Translations under genes and position numbers: made by a program
Part shown: positions 51,361 to 59,923 of the stretch, piece after piece
Position numbering within the stretch: position 1 is the first letter of the stretch
How the letters are laid out: every line of letters begins with the position of its first letter
Notes under the pieces: model-generated
Told to the model about the DNA's origin: nothing
Database searches by the model: none
The model's input: the letters and a program-made list of their open reading frames with translations, nothing else
Origin: CAKZKT01 sp034434235
GTDB taxonomy: Bacteria > Chloroflexota > Anaerolineae > CG2-30-64-16
DNA: 64,000 bases
NCBI GenBank assembly: GCA_034434235.1
Contig: DAOTZV010000004.1
Span: 23,132 to 87,131, forward strand
Direction: 5' to 3'

Positions 51361-52881
51361 TCAAAACTCCGCCAGGCGATGATTCACCTCGCGCAGGGCG
51401 GCGTAGAGCGGCAGGTACGCCTCGCGATAGAGCCGGTCGTACCAGGCGACGCGCGACGCATCCGGCTCGATGACCGTGCGGCCGTAGCGCAACGAGCCGA
51501 CCGCCTCGGCCGGCGTGCGGAAGACGCCCGCGGCCAATCCTGCCAACAGCGCCGCGCCGATGGCAGCCGCCTCGGGCAGCTCGGGCACGATCACCGGCCG
51601 GCCCAGGATGTCGGCCTTGAGCTGCGAGAGGAGCACCAGCCGGGTCGTCCCGCCGAGCAGGATCACCTCTTCCACCGGCCGCCAGATGGGGAGGTCGCGC
51701 ACGTCCTCCAGGTTGTGGCGCAGCCAGAACGCCAGCGACTCCAGCAGCCCGCGGAAGATGTCGCCGGCGTCGTGTTCGAGCCGGACGCCCACCAGCGCGG
51801 CCCGGCTGCGGCGATCCCCTTCGGGCGTGCCCGAGTCCAACAGATGCGGCAGCCAGAGCGGCCCGGCGCGCACGCCCACCCCGCGGCCGGCCCGCGCCAG
51901 CAGCGCATCATAGGGCAGGCGATCCGGCGCCGCATCCGGCCCGGCGAGCTGTCGCGCCAGCCACTCGACCGCGCCGCCCGCGGCCTTCAGCCCGGCCTTC
52001 AGGATGTATTGCCCCGGCACCACGTGCGCGTAGCAGGCGTAACCGGCCGCGGCCATCTTGGGGGTGGACGCGAAGCCCGGCACGACCGTGAGCACCGCCT
52101 GGGCCGTGCCGGAAGAATCGGCCACGACGCCGGGCCGATACGCGCCGGCCGCGAACGCCGCGCACAGGTGGTCGTGCCCGCCGAGCGCGCACGGCATGCC
52201 GGCCGGCAACCCTGTCGCGGCCGCGGCCTCCCCAGTCACCGCGCCGATCACCGTCCCGCCGGGCAACGGCCGGGGGAGCTGCTCGCGACGCAAGCCGACC
52301 GCGTCGAGGATCCGCTCCGACCAGTCGAGCCGGCGCTGGTCGAACGCCAGCATCCGCGACGCCTGCGAGAAGTCAATGCTCCGCTCGGCCGTCAGCCGGA
52401 AGAGGATGTAGTTGGGCACGGGCAACCAGGTCGCCATCTGCGCGGCCGCGTCGGGCCAGTGCTCTCGCATCCACAGCCACTTGCAGACGCCGAAGGACGC
52501 GCCCGCGCGCTGCCCGGTGATCGCGTGCAGCTCGGCCTCCGAGAGCTGCCGCTCCAGCCACTCGGCCTGCGGCTCGGAGCGCCGATCGTACCAGGCGATG
52601 ATCGGCGCCAGGGGCCGGCCGGCCGCATCCAGCATCACCCCGGCCTCGGCCAGGCTGGCGATGGCGAGGCCGACGATCGGCCGGTCCCCGACCGCGGCCG
52701 TGACTTCCCGCAGGCACGCGGCCGCCGCGTCCCACAGCGCCTCCGGATCGTGCTCGCTCCGGCCGGCCGCGGGATGATCGGTCGGCGTGGGCCGGCCGGC
52801 GATCGCGGCGACGCGGCCGGCGTCCGGGTCGTAGGCCGCGGCCTTGATGGTGGTGGTGCCGATGTCGAGGCCGAGGAGCAT
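51361..52881 (-). CDS. FGGY-family carbohydrate kinase
   Basis: This is an ATP-dependent sugar or sugar-acid kinase of 506 residues. MLLGLDIGTTTIKAAAYDPD is the first phosphate loop; IIAWYDRRSEPQAEWLE, LGGHDHLCAAFAAGAY, SSGTAQAV and LLGGTTRLVLLSQLKADILG follow, the last being the adenosine motif region. The family includes xylulokinase, fuculokinase, gluconokinase and others; GGHDH does not single out one. Nearby gnd and the larA-like gene make gluconate one candidate. No Shine-Dalgarno sequence precedes the ATG, because a degenerate 8-bp repeat directly abuts it. Confidence 0.9.
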   Translation of the reverse strand: MLLGLDIGTTTIKAAAYDPDAGRVAAIAGRPTPTDHPAAGRSEHDPEALWDAAAACLREVTAAVGDRPIVGLAIASLAEAGVMLDAAGRPLAPIIAWYDRRSEPQAEWLERQLSEAELHAITGQRAGASFGVCKWLWMREHWPDAAAQMATWLPVPNYILFRLTAERSIDFSQASRMLAFDQRRLDWSERILDAVGLRREQLPRPLPGGTVIGAVTGEAAAATGLPAGMPCALGGHDHLCAAFAAGAYRPGVVADSSGTAQAVLTVVPGFASTPKMAAAGYACYAHVVPGQYILKAGLKAAGGAVEWLARQLAGPDAAPDRLPYDALLARAGRGVGVRAGPLWLPHLLDSGTPEGDRRSRAALVGVRLEHDAGDIFRGLLESLAFWLRHNLEDVRDLPIWRPVEEVILLGGTTRLVLLSQLKADILGRPVIVPELPEAAAIGAALLAGLAAGVFRTPAEAVGSLRYGRTVIEPDASRVAWYDRLYREAYLPLYAALREVNHRLAEF

Positions 52882-52944
52882 TGGTAGATTGGTAGACTGG
52901 TAAATCGGTAGATTGGTAAATCGGTAGGGCGGCAAATCGGCGAG
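52881..52944. repeat. Eight degenerate 8-bp units (TTGGTAGA / CTGGTAAA)
   Basis: Starting at 52881 the sequence reads in exact 8-bp register: TTGGTAGA, TTGGTAGA, CTGGTAAA, TCGGTAGA, TTGGTAAA, TCGGTAGG, GCGGCAAA, TCGGCGAG. The first base is also the last base of the FGGY kinase start codon. The inverted form of the same unit occurs at 56977-57008. Confidence 0.85.
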
Positions 52945-52952
52945 CCGGTCCG

Positions 52953-53897
52953 TCAGGCGGGCACAGGGCCGGATTGACGCGCGGGCCGGGCGAAGGCGCG
53001 AAACGGGTTGGCGCACGTCAGCTTGCGGATGGTGGCGTCGTCCACGCCGGCCGCGGCCAGCTTCGGCAGGAAGACCTCGCTCAGGTAGGTGAAGGGCCGC
53101 GGAACGCCGCCGGGTTGCGCCGGGTCGTACCAGCCGCGATCCATGCTGAGCAACACCCGGTCGCCGAAGCCGGCGTCGAGCATCCGCAGGATGCGCTCCA
53201 CGTAGAACTCGTCGCTCTTCCCCCCGCCGATCCCGTCGTACTCGATCCACGCGCCGCGGCGGGCCATCGCCAGGTTGACCCCGAAATCCTCTTCGTTCTG
53301 GGCGTGGATCCAGATGAAGCGCTGCGGCGTCTGGCCGACCCGTTCGATGATGTCGAGCTGATCGGCCACGACGCGGCCGCGGATCGTGTGACTGCCGATC
53401 ACGGCGCCGGTCGCCAACGACGCGCGCGCCGCCGCGCGCAGGATCTTCGCCTCGATCGGCGTGATCCCGTCATCTCCCGCGCTGAGCTTGATCCAGCCCG
53501 CCCGGACGCCGGTCGAGGCGATCTCCTCGCTCAGCTCGCGCTCCATCCACTTCGCCAGCACATCCTCGCTCGCCACGTGCGCCCACGCGGGCACCCACGG
53601 CTCGCGGTAGATGCCGGTCGGCGCGACGAGCGGGAAGCCGGTGGCCTCAGAGAACGCCTTCAGGATATCCGCCCGCCGGCCGACCCCGACCGTGCTGCAT
53701 TCCACCAACGCGGTCACGCCGAGCGCCTGAATCTTCGCGACCTCCGGCCCCATCAGGGCGATCACGTCCGCGGCGTGGCCCAAGCCGTAGCCGGGCTTAT
53801 CCGGCGTGCGCAGATCCACGAAGATATGCTCGTGCGGCAAGATCATCCCCAGCTCCTCCGCACATTTCGGGCCGAGAGTCGTGATCAGATGCGACAT
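52953..53897 (-). CDS. Phosphotriesterase-family metal-dependent hydrolase
   Basis: This is a binuclear-metal TIM-barrel enzyme of 314 residues. MILPHEHIFVDLR carries the HxH motif, RAGWIKLSAGDDGITPIEAK the bridging carboxylated Lys region, GAVIGSHTI and RFIWIHAQNEEDF two histidine positions, and VLLSMDRGWYDP the Asp. Family members are lactonases, PTE-like esterases and, in sugar clusters, sugar-acid lactonases or phosphohydrolases. The gene is 71 bp upstream of the FGGY kinase start and read in the same direction. GGAGG stands upstream of the ATG. Substrate unknown. Confidence 0.88.
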   Translation of the reverse strand: MSHLITTLGPKCAEELGMILPHEHIFVDLRTPDKPGYGLGHAADVIALMGPEVAKIQALGVTALVECSTVGVGRRADILKAFSEATGFPLVAPTGIYREPWVPAWAHVASEDVLAKWMERELSEEIASTGVRAGWIKLSAGDDGITPIEAKILRAAARASLATGAVIGSHTIRGRVVADQLDIIERVGQTPQRFIWIHAQNEEDFGVNLAMARRGAWIEYDGIGGGKSDEFYVERILRMLDAGFGDRVLLSMDRGWYDPAQPGGVPRPFTYLSEVFLPKLAAAGVDDATIRKLTCANPFRAFARPARQSGPVPA

Positions 53898-53920
53898 GGA
53901 TGTGTTCCTCCGAAAAAGTC

Positions 53921-53941
53921 AAACGTCATACGTCAAACGTC
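53921..53941. repeat. AACGTCA heptamer repeat
   Basis: The units GTCAAAC, GTCATAC, GTCAAAC run in period 7 in the gap between the phosphotriesterase and MFS genes. It is the same family as 18791, 19311 and 56946. The rest of this 133-bp gap shows no gene. Confidence 0.7.
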
Positions 53942-54030
53942 TTCACTGCCGTCCGCGCGGCTGGCGATGGAGACCCGTCGCACCGCCGGCGGCCATCCCG
54001 ACGGAAGCCCATTCGCGCACTCTCCGCTCA

Positions 54031-55422
54031 TCACTTGCCCGCCGCCTCCTGTCCGCCGTGGATCCGGCCGCGCGCCAGCGACGCGAAGACGCCGGCGAAG
54101 CACGCCGCCGCGAAGATCGTAAAGGCCAGCCGCGCGCTGGCGAGAAACGCGGGATATTGCTGCGGCGTGATCTGCACGCGGCCGATGACGACCGCGAAGA
54201 TCAGCGTGGCAATGCCCAGGCTGAGCATCATGCCCATCGTGCGCATCGTCGCGACCGTGGCCGACGCCACGCCATACCACCGCCGCGTCACCGAGCTCAT
54301 CACCGCGTTGGTGTTCGGCGAGGAGAAGAGGGCGAACCCGAAGCCGAGCAGAATCAGGCACAACACGATATACCAGAAGGGGGTCGCGTCGCCGAGGAAG
54401 GTCAACAGCACCAGACCGACGGCCGTGACCGCCATGCCGGTCGACGCCACGACGCGCGACTCGATCCGGTCGGAGAGGCGGCCGGTGAAGGGCGAAAAGA
54501 CCGCCTGAACGACCGGCTGCGCGATGAGGACCAGCCCGGCCTGCTGCGGCGTGAGCGCCTTGATGTATTGCAGATAGAGGCTGAGCAGGAAGCCGACCGC
54601 GGCCGTCGCGCTGTAGTTGATCAGCGCGGCCACGTTGGAGAGGGCAAAGCCGCGATTGCGCCGGAACAGGTCCAGGTTAAAGAGCGGCTGCTGTGCGTGG
54701 CCCTCCCAGCGCACGAAGCCGGCGCCCATCATCACGCCGAGGGCGATCAAGCCGGCCCCTTCCAGGTCCGGCAGGAGCGACAGGCCGTACATAAACGACA
54801 CGATGGCGGCCCCGTAGACGGCCGCGCCGCGGGCGTCGAAGCGCTCGCCGCGCGCCTCGGCCCATTCCCCCCTCACCCGCGTCGCCACCAGGACGATGGA
54901 GATCAGACCGAGCGCCGCGCCCCCCAGGAAGATGCTCCGCCAGCCGAGCCTCTGAGTCATCAGCCCGCCCAGGAACGGCCCCACCGAAAGCCCCGTATAG
55001 ACCGCGGCCGTGTTGATCCCCAACACGCGGCCGCGCTCGCCGGCCGGGAAGACCGAGGTGAGGATGGCCGTGCTGGTGGCGAACATCATGGAGGCGAACG
55101 CGCCCTGCACGAAGCGCGCGGCGATCAGCATGGCGCCCGATGACGAAAGGCCAACCGCCAGCGACGCGACGACATAGCCGCTCACGCCAGCGGTGAAGAT
55201 GCGCCGGCGGCCCAGGATATCGGCCAGCCGGCCCACGGGCAAGAGCGACATGGCGTTCGCCAGCGTGTAGGCCATCGCCACCCAGCCCAGCGACACGGCG
55301 TCCATCGCGAACTCCCGGCCGATGGTCGGCAGGGCGATGTTCGTCGAGGATCCCATGAAGGCGGTCATAAACACGGAGACCGTCGTGAGCAAGAGCACGA
55401 TACGATTGTCGGTTTCGGTCAT
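54031..55422 (-). CDS. MFS transporter, DHA2-like
   Basis: This is a proton-coupled membrane transporter of 463 residues with about 12-14 hydrophobic segments. MTAFMGSSTNIALPTIGREF, GWVAMAYTLANAMSLLPVGR and LADILGRRRIFTAGV are the TM1-3 features of the EmrB/QacA (DHA2) group. It probably exports drugs or small molecules; sugar-acid import is less likely on family grounds but cannot be excluded from context. The ATG at 55422 has a weak ribosome-binding site. It lies 64 bp downstream of the acetyltransferase gene. Confidence 0.88.
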   Translation of the reverse strand: MTETDNRIVLLLTTVSVFMTAFMGSSTNIALPTIGREFAMDAVSLGWVAMAYTLANAMSLLPVGRLADILGRRRIFTAGVSGYVVASLAVGLSSSGAMLIAARFVQGAFASMMFATSTAILTSVFPAGERGRVLGINTAAVYTGLSVGPFLGGLMTQRLGWRSIFLGGAALGLISIVLVATRVRGEWAEARGERFDARGAAVYGAAIVSFMYGLSLLPDLEGAGLIALGVMMGAGFVRWEGHAQQPLFNLDLFRRNRGFALSNVAALINYSATAAVGFLLSLYLQYIKALTPQQAGLVLIAQPVVQAVFSPFTGRLSDRIESRVVASTGMAVTAVGLVLLTFLGDATPFWYIVLCLILLGFGFALFSSPNTNAVMSSVTRRWYGVASATVATMRTMGMMLSLGIATLIFAVVIGRVQITPQQYPAFLASARLAFTIFAAACFAGVFASLARGRIHGGQEAAGK

Positions 55423-55486
55423 GGATTTCAGTATTCCAGCGATTTGTCCACCACGTTGCGGTGCACCGGCCCGATAGCGCCGGAGG

Positions 55487-56116
55487 TTATCCACGGAATA
55501 CCTGCCGGCCGGCCGCGTCGAACGCCTCGATCGGGACGCGCGCGGCCGGGCTGGTCGGGTACTCGTCCGCCAGCAGCGTCCACACCATCGTGTCCCGCAG
55601 CCTGTCGCCGAACCGGCGCCGGCGCAGCGTGGCCTCGTGCGTGAAGCCGAGCTTGCGGGGCACGGCCGCGCTGCGCACGTTGTCCACGTCGCAATGGATC
55701 TCCACCCAGTCGAGCCGGTCTATCTCGAAGGCGACGCGCGTCAGCGCGGCGGCCGTCTCGGTCGCGATGCCCTGGTTGAGCCGATCGGCGCGCACCCAAT
55801 AGCCGATCTCGCGGCCATCGGCCCCGCGCCGCGTGTGCAATCCCGTGCTGCCGAGCGCCTCCGTCTCCTGCCGGTCGAAGATGCCGTAGGTGAAATCCTG
55901 GCCCAGGTCGAACTGGCCGCGCCAGCGGCGCAACAGCGCGATCTTGGCCTCCAGGTCGGTGGGCTCGTTGGCGGCCCAGGGCATCCACGGCCGCAGATGC
56001 TCGATGCTGACGTCTACCGCGGCCTTGAGCAGCGCCGCGTCGGCCGGCTGCCAGCAGCGGATCACCAGCCGCGAGGTGACGACCCGATAGGCCGGGCCGA
56101 TGGGATGATCAGACAT
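55487..56116 (-). CDS. GNAT acetyltransferase, RimJ/RimL type
   Basis: This is an acetyl-CoA-dependent N-acetyltransferase of 209 residues. TSRLVIRCWQPADAALLKAA is the N-terminal strand and helix typical of RimL-like members. GREIGYWVRADRLNQGIATE carries the acetyl-CoA pyrophosphate-binding loop, and DWVEIHCDVDNVRSAAVPRK leads to the final block LGFTHEATLRRR. GAGGAACGA precedes the ATG. The substrate may be a protein N-terminus or a small amine. Confidence 0.88.
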   Translation of the reverse strand: MSDHPIGPAYRVVTSRLVIRCWQPADAALLKAAVDVSIEHLRPWMPWAANEPTDLEAKIALLRRWRGQFDLGQDFTYGIFDRQETEALGSTGLHTRRGADGREIGYWVRADRLNQGIATETAAALTRVAFEIDRLDWVEIHCDVDNVRSAAVPRKLGFTHEATLRRRRFGDRLRDTMVWTLLADEYPTSPAARVPIEAFDAAGRQVFRG

Positions 56117-56156
56117 TCGTTCCTCTTCGTGAAATTCGTGATGCGCGGCGAAAAGC

Positions 56157-56933
56157 TCACCACTTCAGCCGCGCCGCCGAGTCCTGATCCAGCAGCAGAT
56201 GCGCATGGGCCGCCCGGCGCAGGATGGACGCCGGGCAATCCTCGCCGATCGGGCCGAGCAGCGCGCGCTCGACCGCCTCGGCCTTGCGCGCCTCGGGCAC
56301 GATGCACAGGATGCGCTGCGCCGCCAGCAACGCCGGGATCGTCAGCGTGATGGCGTGCGTGGGCACCTCGTCCAGGCTCTTGAAGTGGCCCTCGCCCACC
56401 TGTTGCCGCCGCGACCGCTCGTCCAGCTTCACCACCTTCACCCAGACCGGATCATCGAAGTCGGCGAAGGGCGGATCGTTGAACGCGATGTGGCCGTTCT
56501 CGCCGATGCCCATCGCGCACAGGTCGGCCGGGTGTGCCCTGAGCAGCGCCTCATACTCCCGGCACGCGGCCGCGAGGTCGGCCGCCTGGCCGGGGACGGG
56601 ATAGAACGCGCCGGGCCGAACGCGGTCCAGGATGTGGTCGCGCAGGAAACGCGGGAAGCTGGCCGGATGCCGCGGGTCAATGCCGACGTACTCGTCCATA
56701 TGAAAGACATGGATCTTCGACCAGTCCATGCCCGGCAGATCGCGCAGCGCGTGCAAAAAGGTCAACTGCGAATTGCCGGTCGCCAGGATGATGTTGGCGC
56801 GGCCCTTCGCCGCAAGCGCGGCCGCGATGATCCCGGCCGCTTCCTCGGCCGCGGCCGCGCCCATCTCCGCGTTGCTGGCATAGATGCTGACGCGCAGGTC
56901 GCCGTAGCAGGTGGTGTGAAGTGGGGTGGGCAT
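56157..56933 (-). CDS. nagB: Glucosamine-6-phosphate deaminase
   Basis: NagB converts glucosamine 6-phosphate to fructose 6-phosphate and ammonia. It has 258 residues. LATGNSQLTFLHALRD is the phosphate-binding region, HVFHMDEYVGIDP and GIGENGHIAFNDPP hold the catalytic Asp/Glu/His. The C-terminal HAHLLLDQDSAARLKW is typical. GGAG precedes the ATG. nagA lies just upstream on the same strand, so the pair forms the N-acetylglucosamine 6-phosphate route. No GlcNAc kinase or PTS is in the window. Confidence 0.92.
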   Translation of the reverse strand: MPTPLHTTCYGDLRVSIYASNAEMGAAAAEEAAGIIAAALAAKGRANIILATGNSQLTFLHALRDLPGMDWSKIHVFHMDEYVGIDPRHPASFPRFLRDHILDRVRPGAFYPVPGQAADLAAACREYEALLRAHPADLCAMGIGENGHIAFNDPPFADFDDPVWVKVVKLDERSRRQQVGEGHFKSLDEVPTHAITLTIPALLAAQRILCIVPEARKAEAVERALLGPIGEDCPASILRRAAHAHLLLDQDSAARLKW

Positions 56934-56945
56934 GGAATGCTCCGT

Positions 56946-57008
56946 GAAACGTGAAACGTAAAACGTCAAACGTCATTTACCAGTTTACCAATTTACCAGT
57001 TTACCAAT
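56946..57008. repeat. Composite AAACGT heptamers and TTTACCAG octamers at the nagA 3' end
   Basis: Period-7 units (GAAACGT, GAAACGT, AAAACGT, CAAACGT) at 56946-56974 pass into period-8 units TTTACCAG, TTTACCAA, TTTACCAG, TTTACCAA (56977-57008). The nagA stop codon and its last codons (IGKLVN) are encoded by the octamers, so the repeat now forms the end of the gene. Confidence 0.85.
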
Positions 57009-58178
57009 TTGCTTCCCCCCGATCAGCACTTCCCAGGCCGTGAAGTCGTCGTTGAAGATGGCCAGGTCGGCGCGATAGCCGGGGGCGATGCGGCCGATGG
57101 TCGCGTCCAGGCCAAGGACGCGGGCGGGGTTGAGCGTTGCCAGGCGGATCGCCTCGACCAGCGGGATGCCGACCACGTCGGTGAGGATCGGGATCATCTG
57201 GTTCAACAGAGTAGTGCTGCCGGCGAACGCGCTGCGGTCGAGCATCATCCCGACGCCATCGCTCACTTCATATTCCATGCCGGCCATGCGAAACCGAGCG
57301 CCCTCCGGCAGGCCTGCGCCGCTCGTCGCATCCGAGATCACGCACAGCCGGTCGGGGCCGATGCACTTGTAGGCCAGCTTCATCAGCGTCGCCGGCAGGT
57401 GGCGGTTGTCCGCGATCATCTCGACGGTCAGGCCGTCGAAGACGAGCGCGGCTTCCAGGACCCCCGGCTTGCGCCACGGCCCCTCGCGCACCGTGCTCGA
57501 CATCGCGCTCCAGATGTGCGTCACGTGGCGCAGTCCCGCGCGCATGGCCACCCGAACGTGTTCGTCCTTCGCCGAGCTGTGGCCGACCGCCGGCACAATG
57601 CCCAGCGCCGCCAGTCGGCCGACCAGGTCGAGCGCGCCGGGCAGTTCGGGCGCCAGGACGAAGATGCGCAGGACGTCGGCGTACGCGAGCAGCGCCTCGG
57701 CCGAGCCGTCAGCGGGCAAGCGCAGGGCCGCCGGATCGAGCGCGCCCTTCTGCGCCGGGCTGATGTAGGGGCTTTCCAGGTGCACGCCCAGCACGCGCGC
57801 GGCCTCGGAAACGCGCTGCATCCACCCGCGCGCGAACCCCAGACACGAAACCAGATCGGGGATCGGCGCGGCGGCCAGGGTGGCCACCACGGCCGTGACC
57901 CCGCGCCGCGCGTTCTCCGCGGTGATGGCGGCCCACGCCTCGGCCGTCGGCTTGTTGAAGGTGTAGCCGAGCGCGCCGTGCGTGTGGAGATCAATCAGGC
58001 CGGGCGCGATCAGCCGGCCGCCGACATCCACGCGCGCGACATCGGCTCCCAGATCATCCGCCGCGGCCAGGCCCAGGATCGTATCGCCCTCGATGACCAC
58101 CGCCTGGCCCTCGACGAGGCGATCGGGGAGGGCAATGCGGCCGTTGACCAGAGCGAATCTCGCCCCGTCTCCGTTCAT
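56985..58178 (-). CDS. nagA: N-acetylglucosamine-6-phosphate deacetylase
   Basis: NagA removes the acetyl group from N-acetylglucosamine 6-phosphate. It is an amidohydrolase-fold enzyme of 397 residues. APGLIDLHTHGALGYTFNKP has the HxH motif, LGVHLESPYISPAQKGA the metal Glu, VPAVGHSSAKDEHVRVAMRA and LRHVTHIWSAMSST two histidine positions, and VISDATSGAGLPEG the catalytic Asp. The ATG overlaps the kduD stop by 4 bp (ATGA). The last residues are encoded by an octameric repeat. Confidence 0.92.
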   Translation of the reverse strand: MNGDGARFALVNGRIALPDRLVEGQAVVIEGDTILGLAAADDLGADVARVDVGGRLIAPGLIDLHTHGALGYTFNKPTAEAWAAITAENARRGVTAVVATLAAAPIPDLVSCLGFARGWMQRVSEAARVLGVHLESPYISPAQKGALDPAALRLPADGSAEALLAYADVLRIFVLAPELPGALDLVGRLAALGIVPAVGHSSAKDEHVRVAMRAGLRHVTHIWSAMSSTVREGPWRKPGVLEAALVFDGLTVEMIADNRHLPATLMKLAYKCIGPDRLCVISDATSGAGLPEGARFRMAGMEYEVSDGVGMMLDRSAFAGSTTLLNQMIPILTDVVGIPLVEAIRLATLNPARVLGLDATIGRIAPGYRADLAIFNDDFTAWEVLIGGKQIGKLVNW

Positions 58179-58939
58179 CGCGCCATCCATCCGCCGTCCA
58201 CGCACACGATCGCGCCGTGCATATAATCGGACGCGCGCGAGGCCAGGAAGACCACCGCGCCCTTCAGGTCGTCCGGCTGGCCCCAACGGCCGGCCGGGAT
58301 GCGCGCCAGGATGGACTCGGCGCGGGCCGGGTCGGCGCGGAGCGGCGCGGTGTTGTCGGTGACCATGTAGCCGGGCGCGATGGCATTCACGTTGATGCCG
58401 TACCTGGCCCACTCGTTCGCCAATCCGCGCGTAATCCCGGCCACCGCGCTCTTGGCCGCCGTATAAGACGGCACCAGGATGCCGCCCTGGAAGGAGAGCA
58501 TCGAGGCGATGTTGATGATCTTGCCGCCGCCCTGGTTCACCATCACCCGGCCGGCCGCCTGCGAGAGGAAAAAGACCGCCTTCAGGTTGATCTGCAACAC
58601 GTCGTCCCAGTCGGCCTCGCTGAACTCCAGCGCGGGCGCGCGGCGGATGATGCCGGCGTTGTTGACCAGGATGTCCAGCCGGCCCATCTCGGCCACCACC
58701 TGGCCCACGATCGTGTTCAGGTCGGCCACGGTCGCCGTGCGCAGATCGCAGCAGATCGGATGATAACGCCGGCCAAGCGCCCTTACCGCTTCGCCGGTCT
58801 CGTCGCTCGGACCGCGGCTCAACCCCACGATGTCGGCGCCGGCCTCGGCCAGGCCCAGCGCCATCGCCTGCCCCAACCCCCGCGCCGCGCCCGTCACCAG
58901 CGCCACGCGGCCATCGAGACGAAAAAGATCAAGAATCAT
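58175..58939 (-). CDS. kduD: 2-dehydro-3-deoxy-D-gluconate 5-dehydrogenase
   Basis: KduD reduces 2,5-diketo-3-deoxygluconate to 2-keto-3-deoxygluconate in pectin breakdown. It is an SDR of 254 residues. FRLDGRVALVTGAARGLGQA gives TGxxxGxG, ILVNNAGIIRRAPALEFSEA the NNAG and family block, and SYTAAKSAVAGITRGLANEW the Tyr-x3-Lys. NAIAPGYMVTDNTAPLRAD is the usual KduD ending. The ATG at 58939 follows GGGAGCAAGG. It stands between the isomerase and nagA, with overlap to the latter. Confidence 0.92.
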   Translation of the reverse strand: MILDLFRLDGRVALVTGAARGLGQAMALGLAEAGADIVGLSRGPSDETGEAVRALGRRYHPICCDLRTATVADLNTIVGQVVAEMGRLDILVNNAGIIRRAPALEFSEADWDDVLQINLKAVFFLSQAAGRVMVNQGGGKIINIASMLSFQGGILVPSYTAAKSAVAGITRGLANEWARYGINVNAIAPGYMVTDNTAPLRADPARAESILARIPAGRWGQPDDLKGAVVFLASRASDYMHGAIVCVDGGWMAR

Positions 58940-59023
58940 GGCCTTGCTCCCGCTGCGAATCGGCGAACCGGCAAATCCGCACATCGCAAATTCACCGTTC
59001 GCCATTCACTATTCACTTTTCAC

Positions 59024-59839
59024 TCAATGCCCCAGCGCCTTCAACATCGGCACGGTGCGCGCTACCCACGCCAGCGTCGGGTCGTCGGACGTCGCCTGCA
59101 CGCGCTGATTGCCCGCCAGGAACCAGAGGAAGTAGCTGGTGTAGCCGGGCGCGCTGTTGGTCGTGTGATAGCCGTTGGGCGCCATCAGGATGGTGTTGTC
59201 GCGCACGATGTAGCCGGTGTCCACCTCGTTGTTGTAATAGCGCACCATGCCAAAGCCGTCCGGCGGGTTGACCTTGAAGAAGTACATCTCCTCGTGATAC
59301 GCCTCGCGCGGCAGGTCGTCCACCTCGTGCTTGTGCGGCGGATAGGTGCTCCAGTTGCCCGACGGCGTGTACGTCTCGCCGACGATCAACCGGGCCGCGG
59401 GCAGGTCGGGTTGGCCGGCCAGGGTGAGGATCTGGTGGTAGCTGCGCGTGAAGTTCGCCGCGCCCCACACGCCCGTCGTCACCTTCTCCGGGCCGATGAC
59501 ATAGGCCGCGGTCTTCAGGTCGCTCGGCGCGCTGGGCAGGCCGACTTCGAGCTTCGTGAGCGCGGTGATGGTATAGTGTGAACCGCAGGGAATGTAGACC
59601 GAATGCGGCTTGCCCGAGAAGACGTTGGGCCGGCCGCCCACGTTCTTGAACTCCTGGCCGTCCACGGTGAAGTTCGCCTTGCCGCCCAGGATGACGGCCA
59701 ACACCTCGCGGTCGCCGGTGGTGCCCTGATAGCTCTCGCCGGCGTTCAGGATCAACAGGCCGAAATCCAGCAGCTTGCACGGATTCGTCGGCAACCGGTT
59801 CAAACCCGGTGCCGTTGGAACCGATGTGAAGTACGTCAT
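59024..59839 (-). CDS. iolB: KduI/IolB-family isomerase (IolB type)
   Basis: This is a cupin-fold isomerase of 271 residues. The sequence has the IolB-type blocks GETYTPSGNWSTYPPHKHEV, then EEMYFFKVNPPDGFGMVRYY, and ILMAPNGYHTTNSAPGYTSY. IolB converts 5-deoxy-glucuronate in inositol breakdown; KduI of the same superfamily converts 5-keto-4-deoxyuronate. Because the neighbours are kduD and oligogalacturonate lyase and no other iol genes are seen, the enzyme may act as KduI here. AAAGGAG precedes the ATG at 9 nt. Divergent from the ABC-F gene. Confidence 0.88.
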   Translation of the reverse strand: MTYFTSVPTAPGLNRLPTNPCKLLDFGLLILNAGESYQGTTGDREVLAVILGGKANFTVDGQEFKNVGGRPNVFSGKPHSVYIPCGSHYTITALTKLEVGLPSAPSDLKTAAYVIGPEKVTTGVWGAANFTRSYHQILTLAGQPDLPAARLIVGETYTPSGNWSTYPPHKHEVDDLPREAYHEEMYFFKVNPPDGFGMVRYYNNEVDTGYIVRDNTILMAPNGYHTTNSAPGYTSYFLWFLAGNQRVQATSDDPTLAWVARTVPMLKALGH

Positions 59840-59877
59840 TGCGAGAATCTCCTTTCGGCGAATTGGGTATGCCGACT

Positions 59878-59905
59878 TTGCGGCTATTGAGTTTGATTGT
59901 ATCAT
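59878..59905 (+). promoter_or_regulatory. Promoter of the ABC-F gene
   Basis: TTGCGG (59878-59883) and TATCAT (59900-59905) lie 16 bp apart. CGGAG at 6 nt before the ATG at 59924 gives the ribosome-binding site. Confidence 0.5.
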
Positions 59906-59923
59906 AACTTCCCGGAGCAATAC

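Noticed and set aside
51361..52881. Firm naming of the FGGY kinase as gluconokinase or xylulokinase
   Set aside because: GGHDHLCAAF and other blocks do not decide between family members; only gene context supports gluconate.
52881..52944. 8-bp repeats as iterons of a replication origin
   Set aside because: Units are degenerate, there is no replication initiator gene or DnaA box nearby, and the same units occur at another operon junction.
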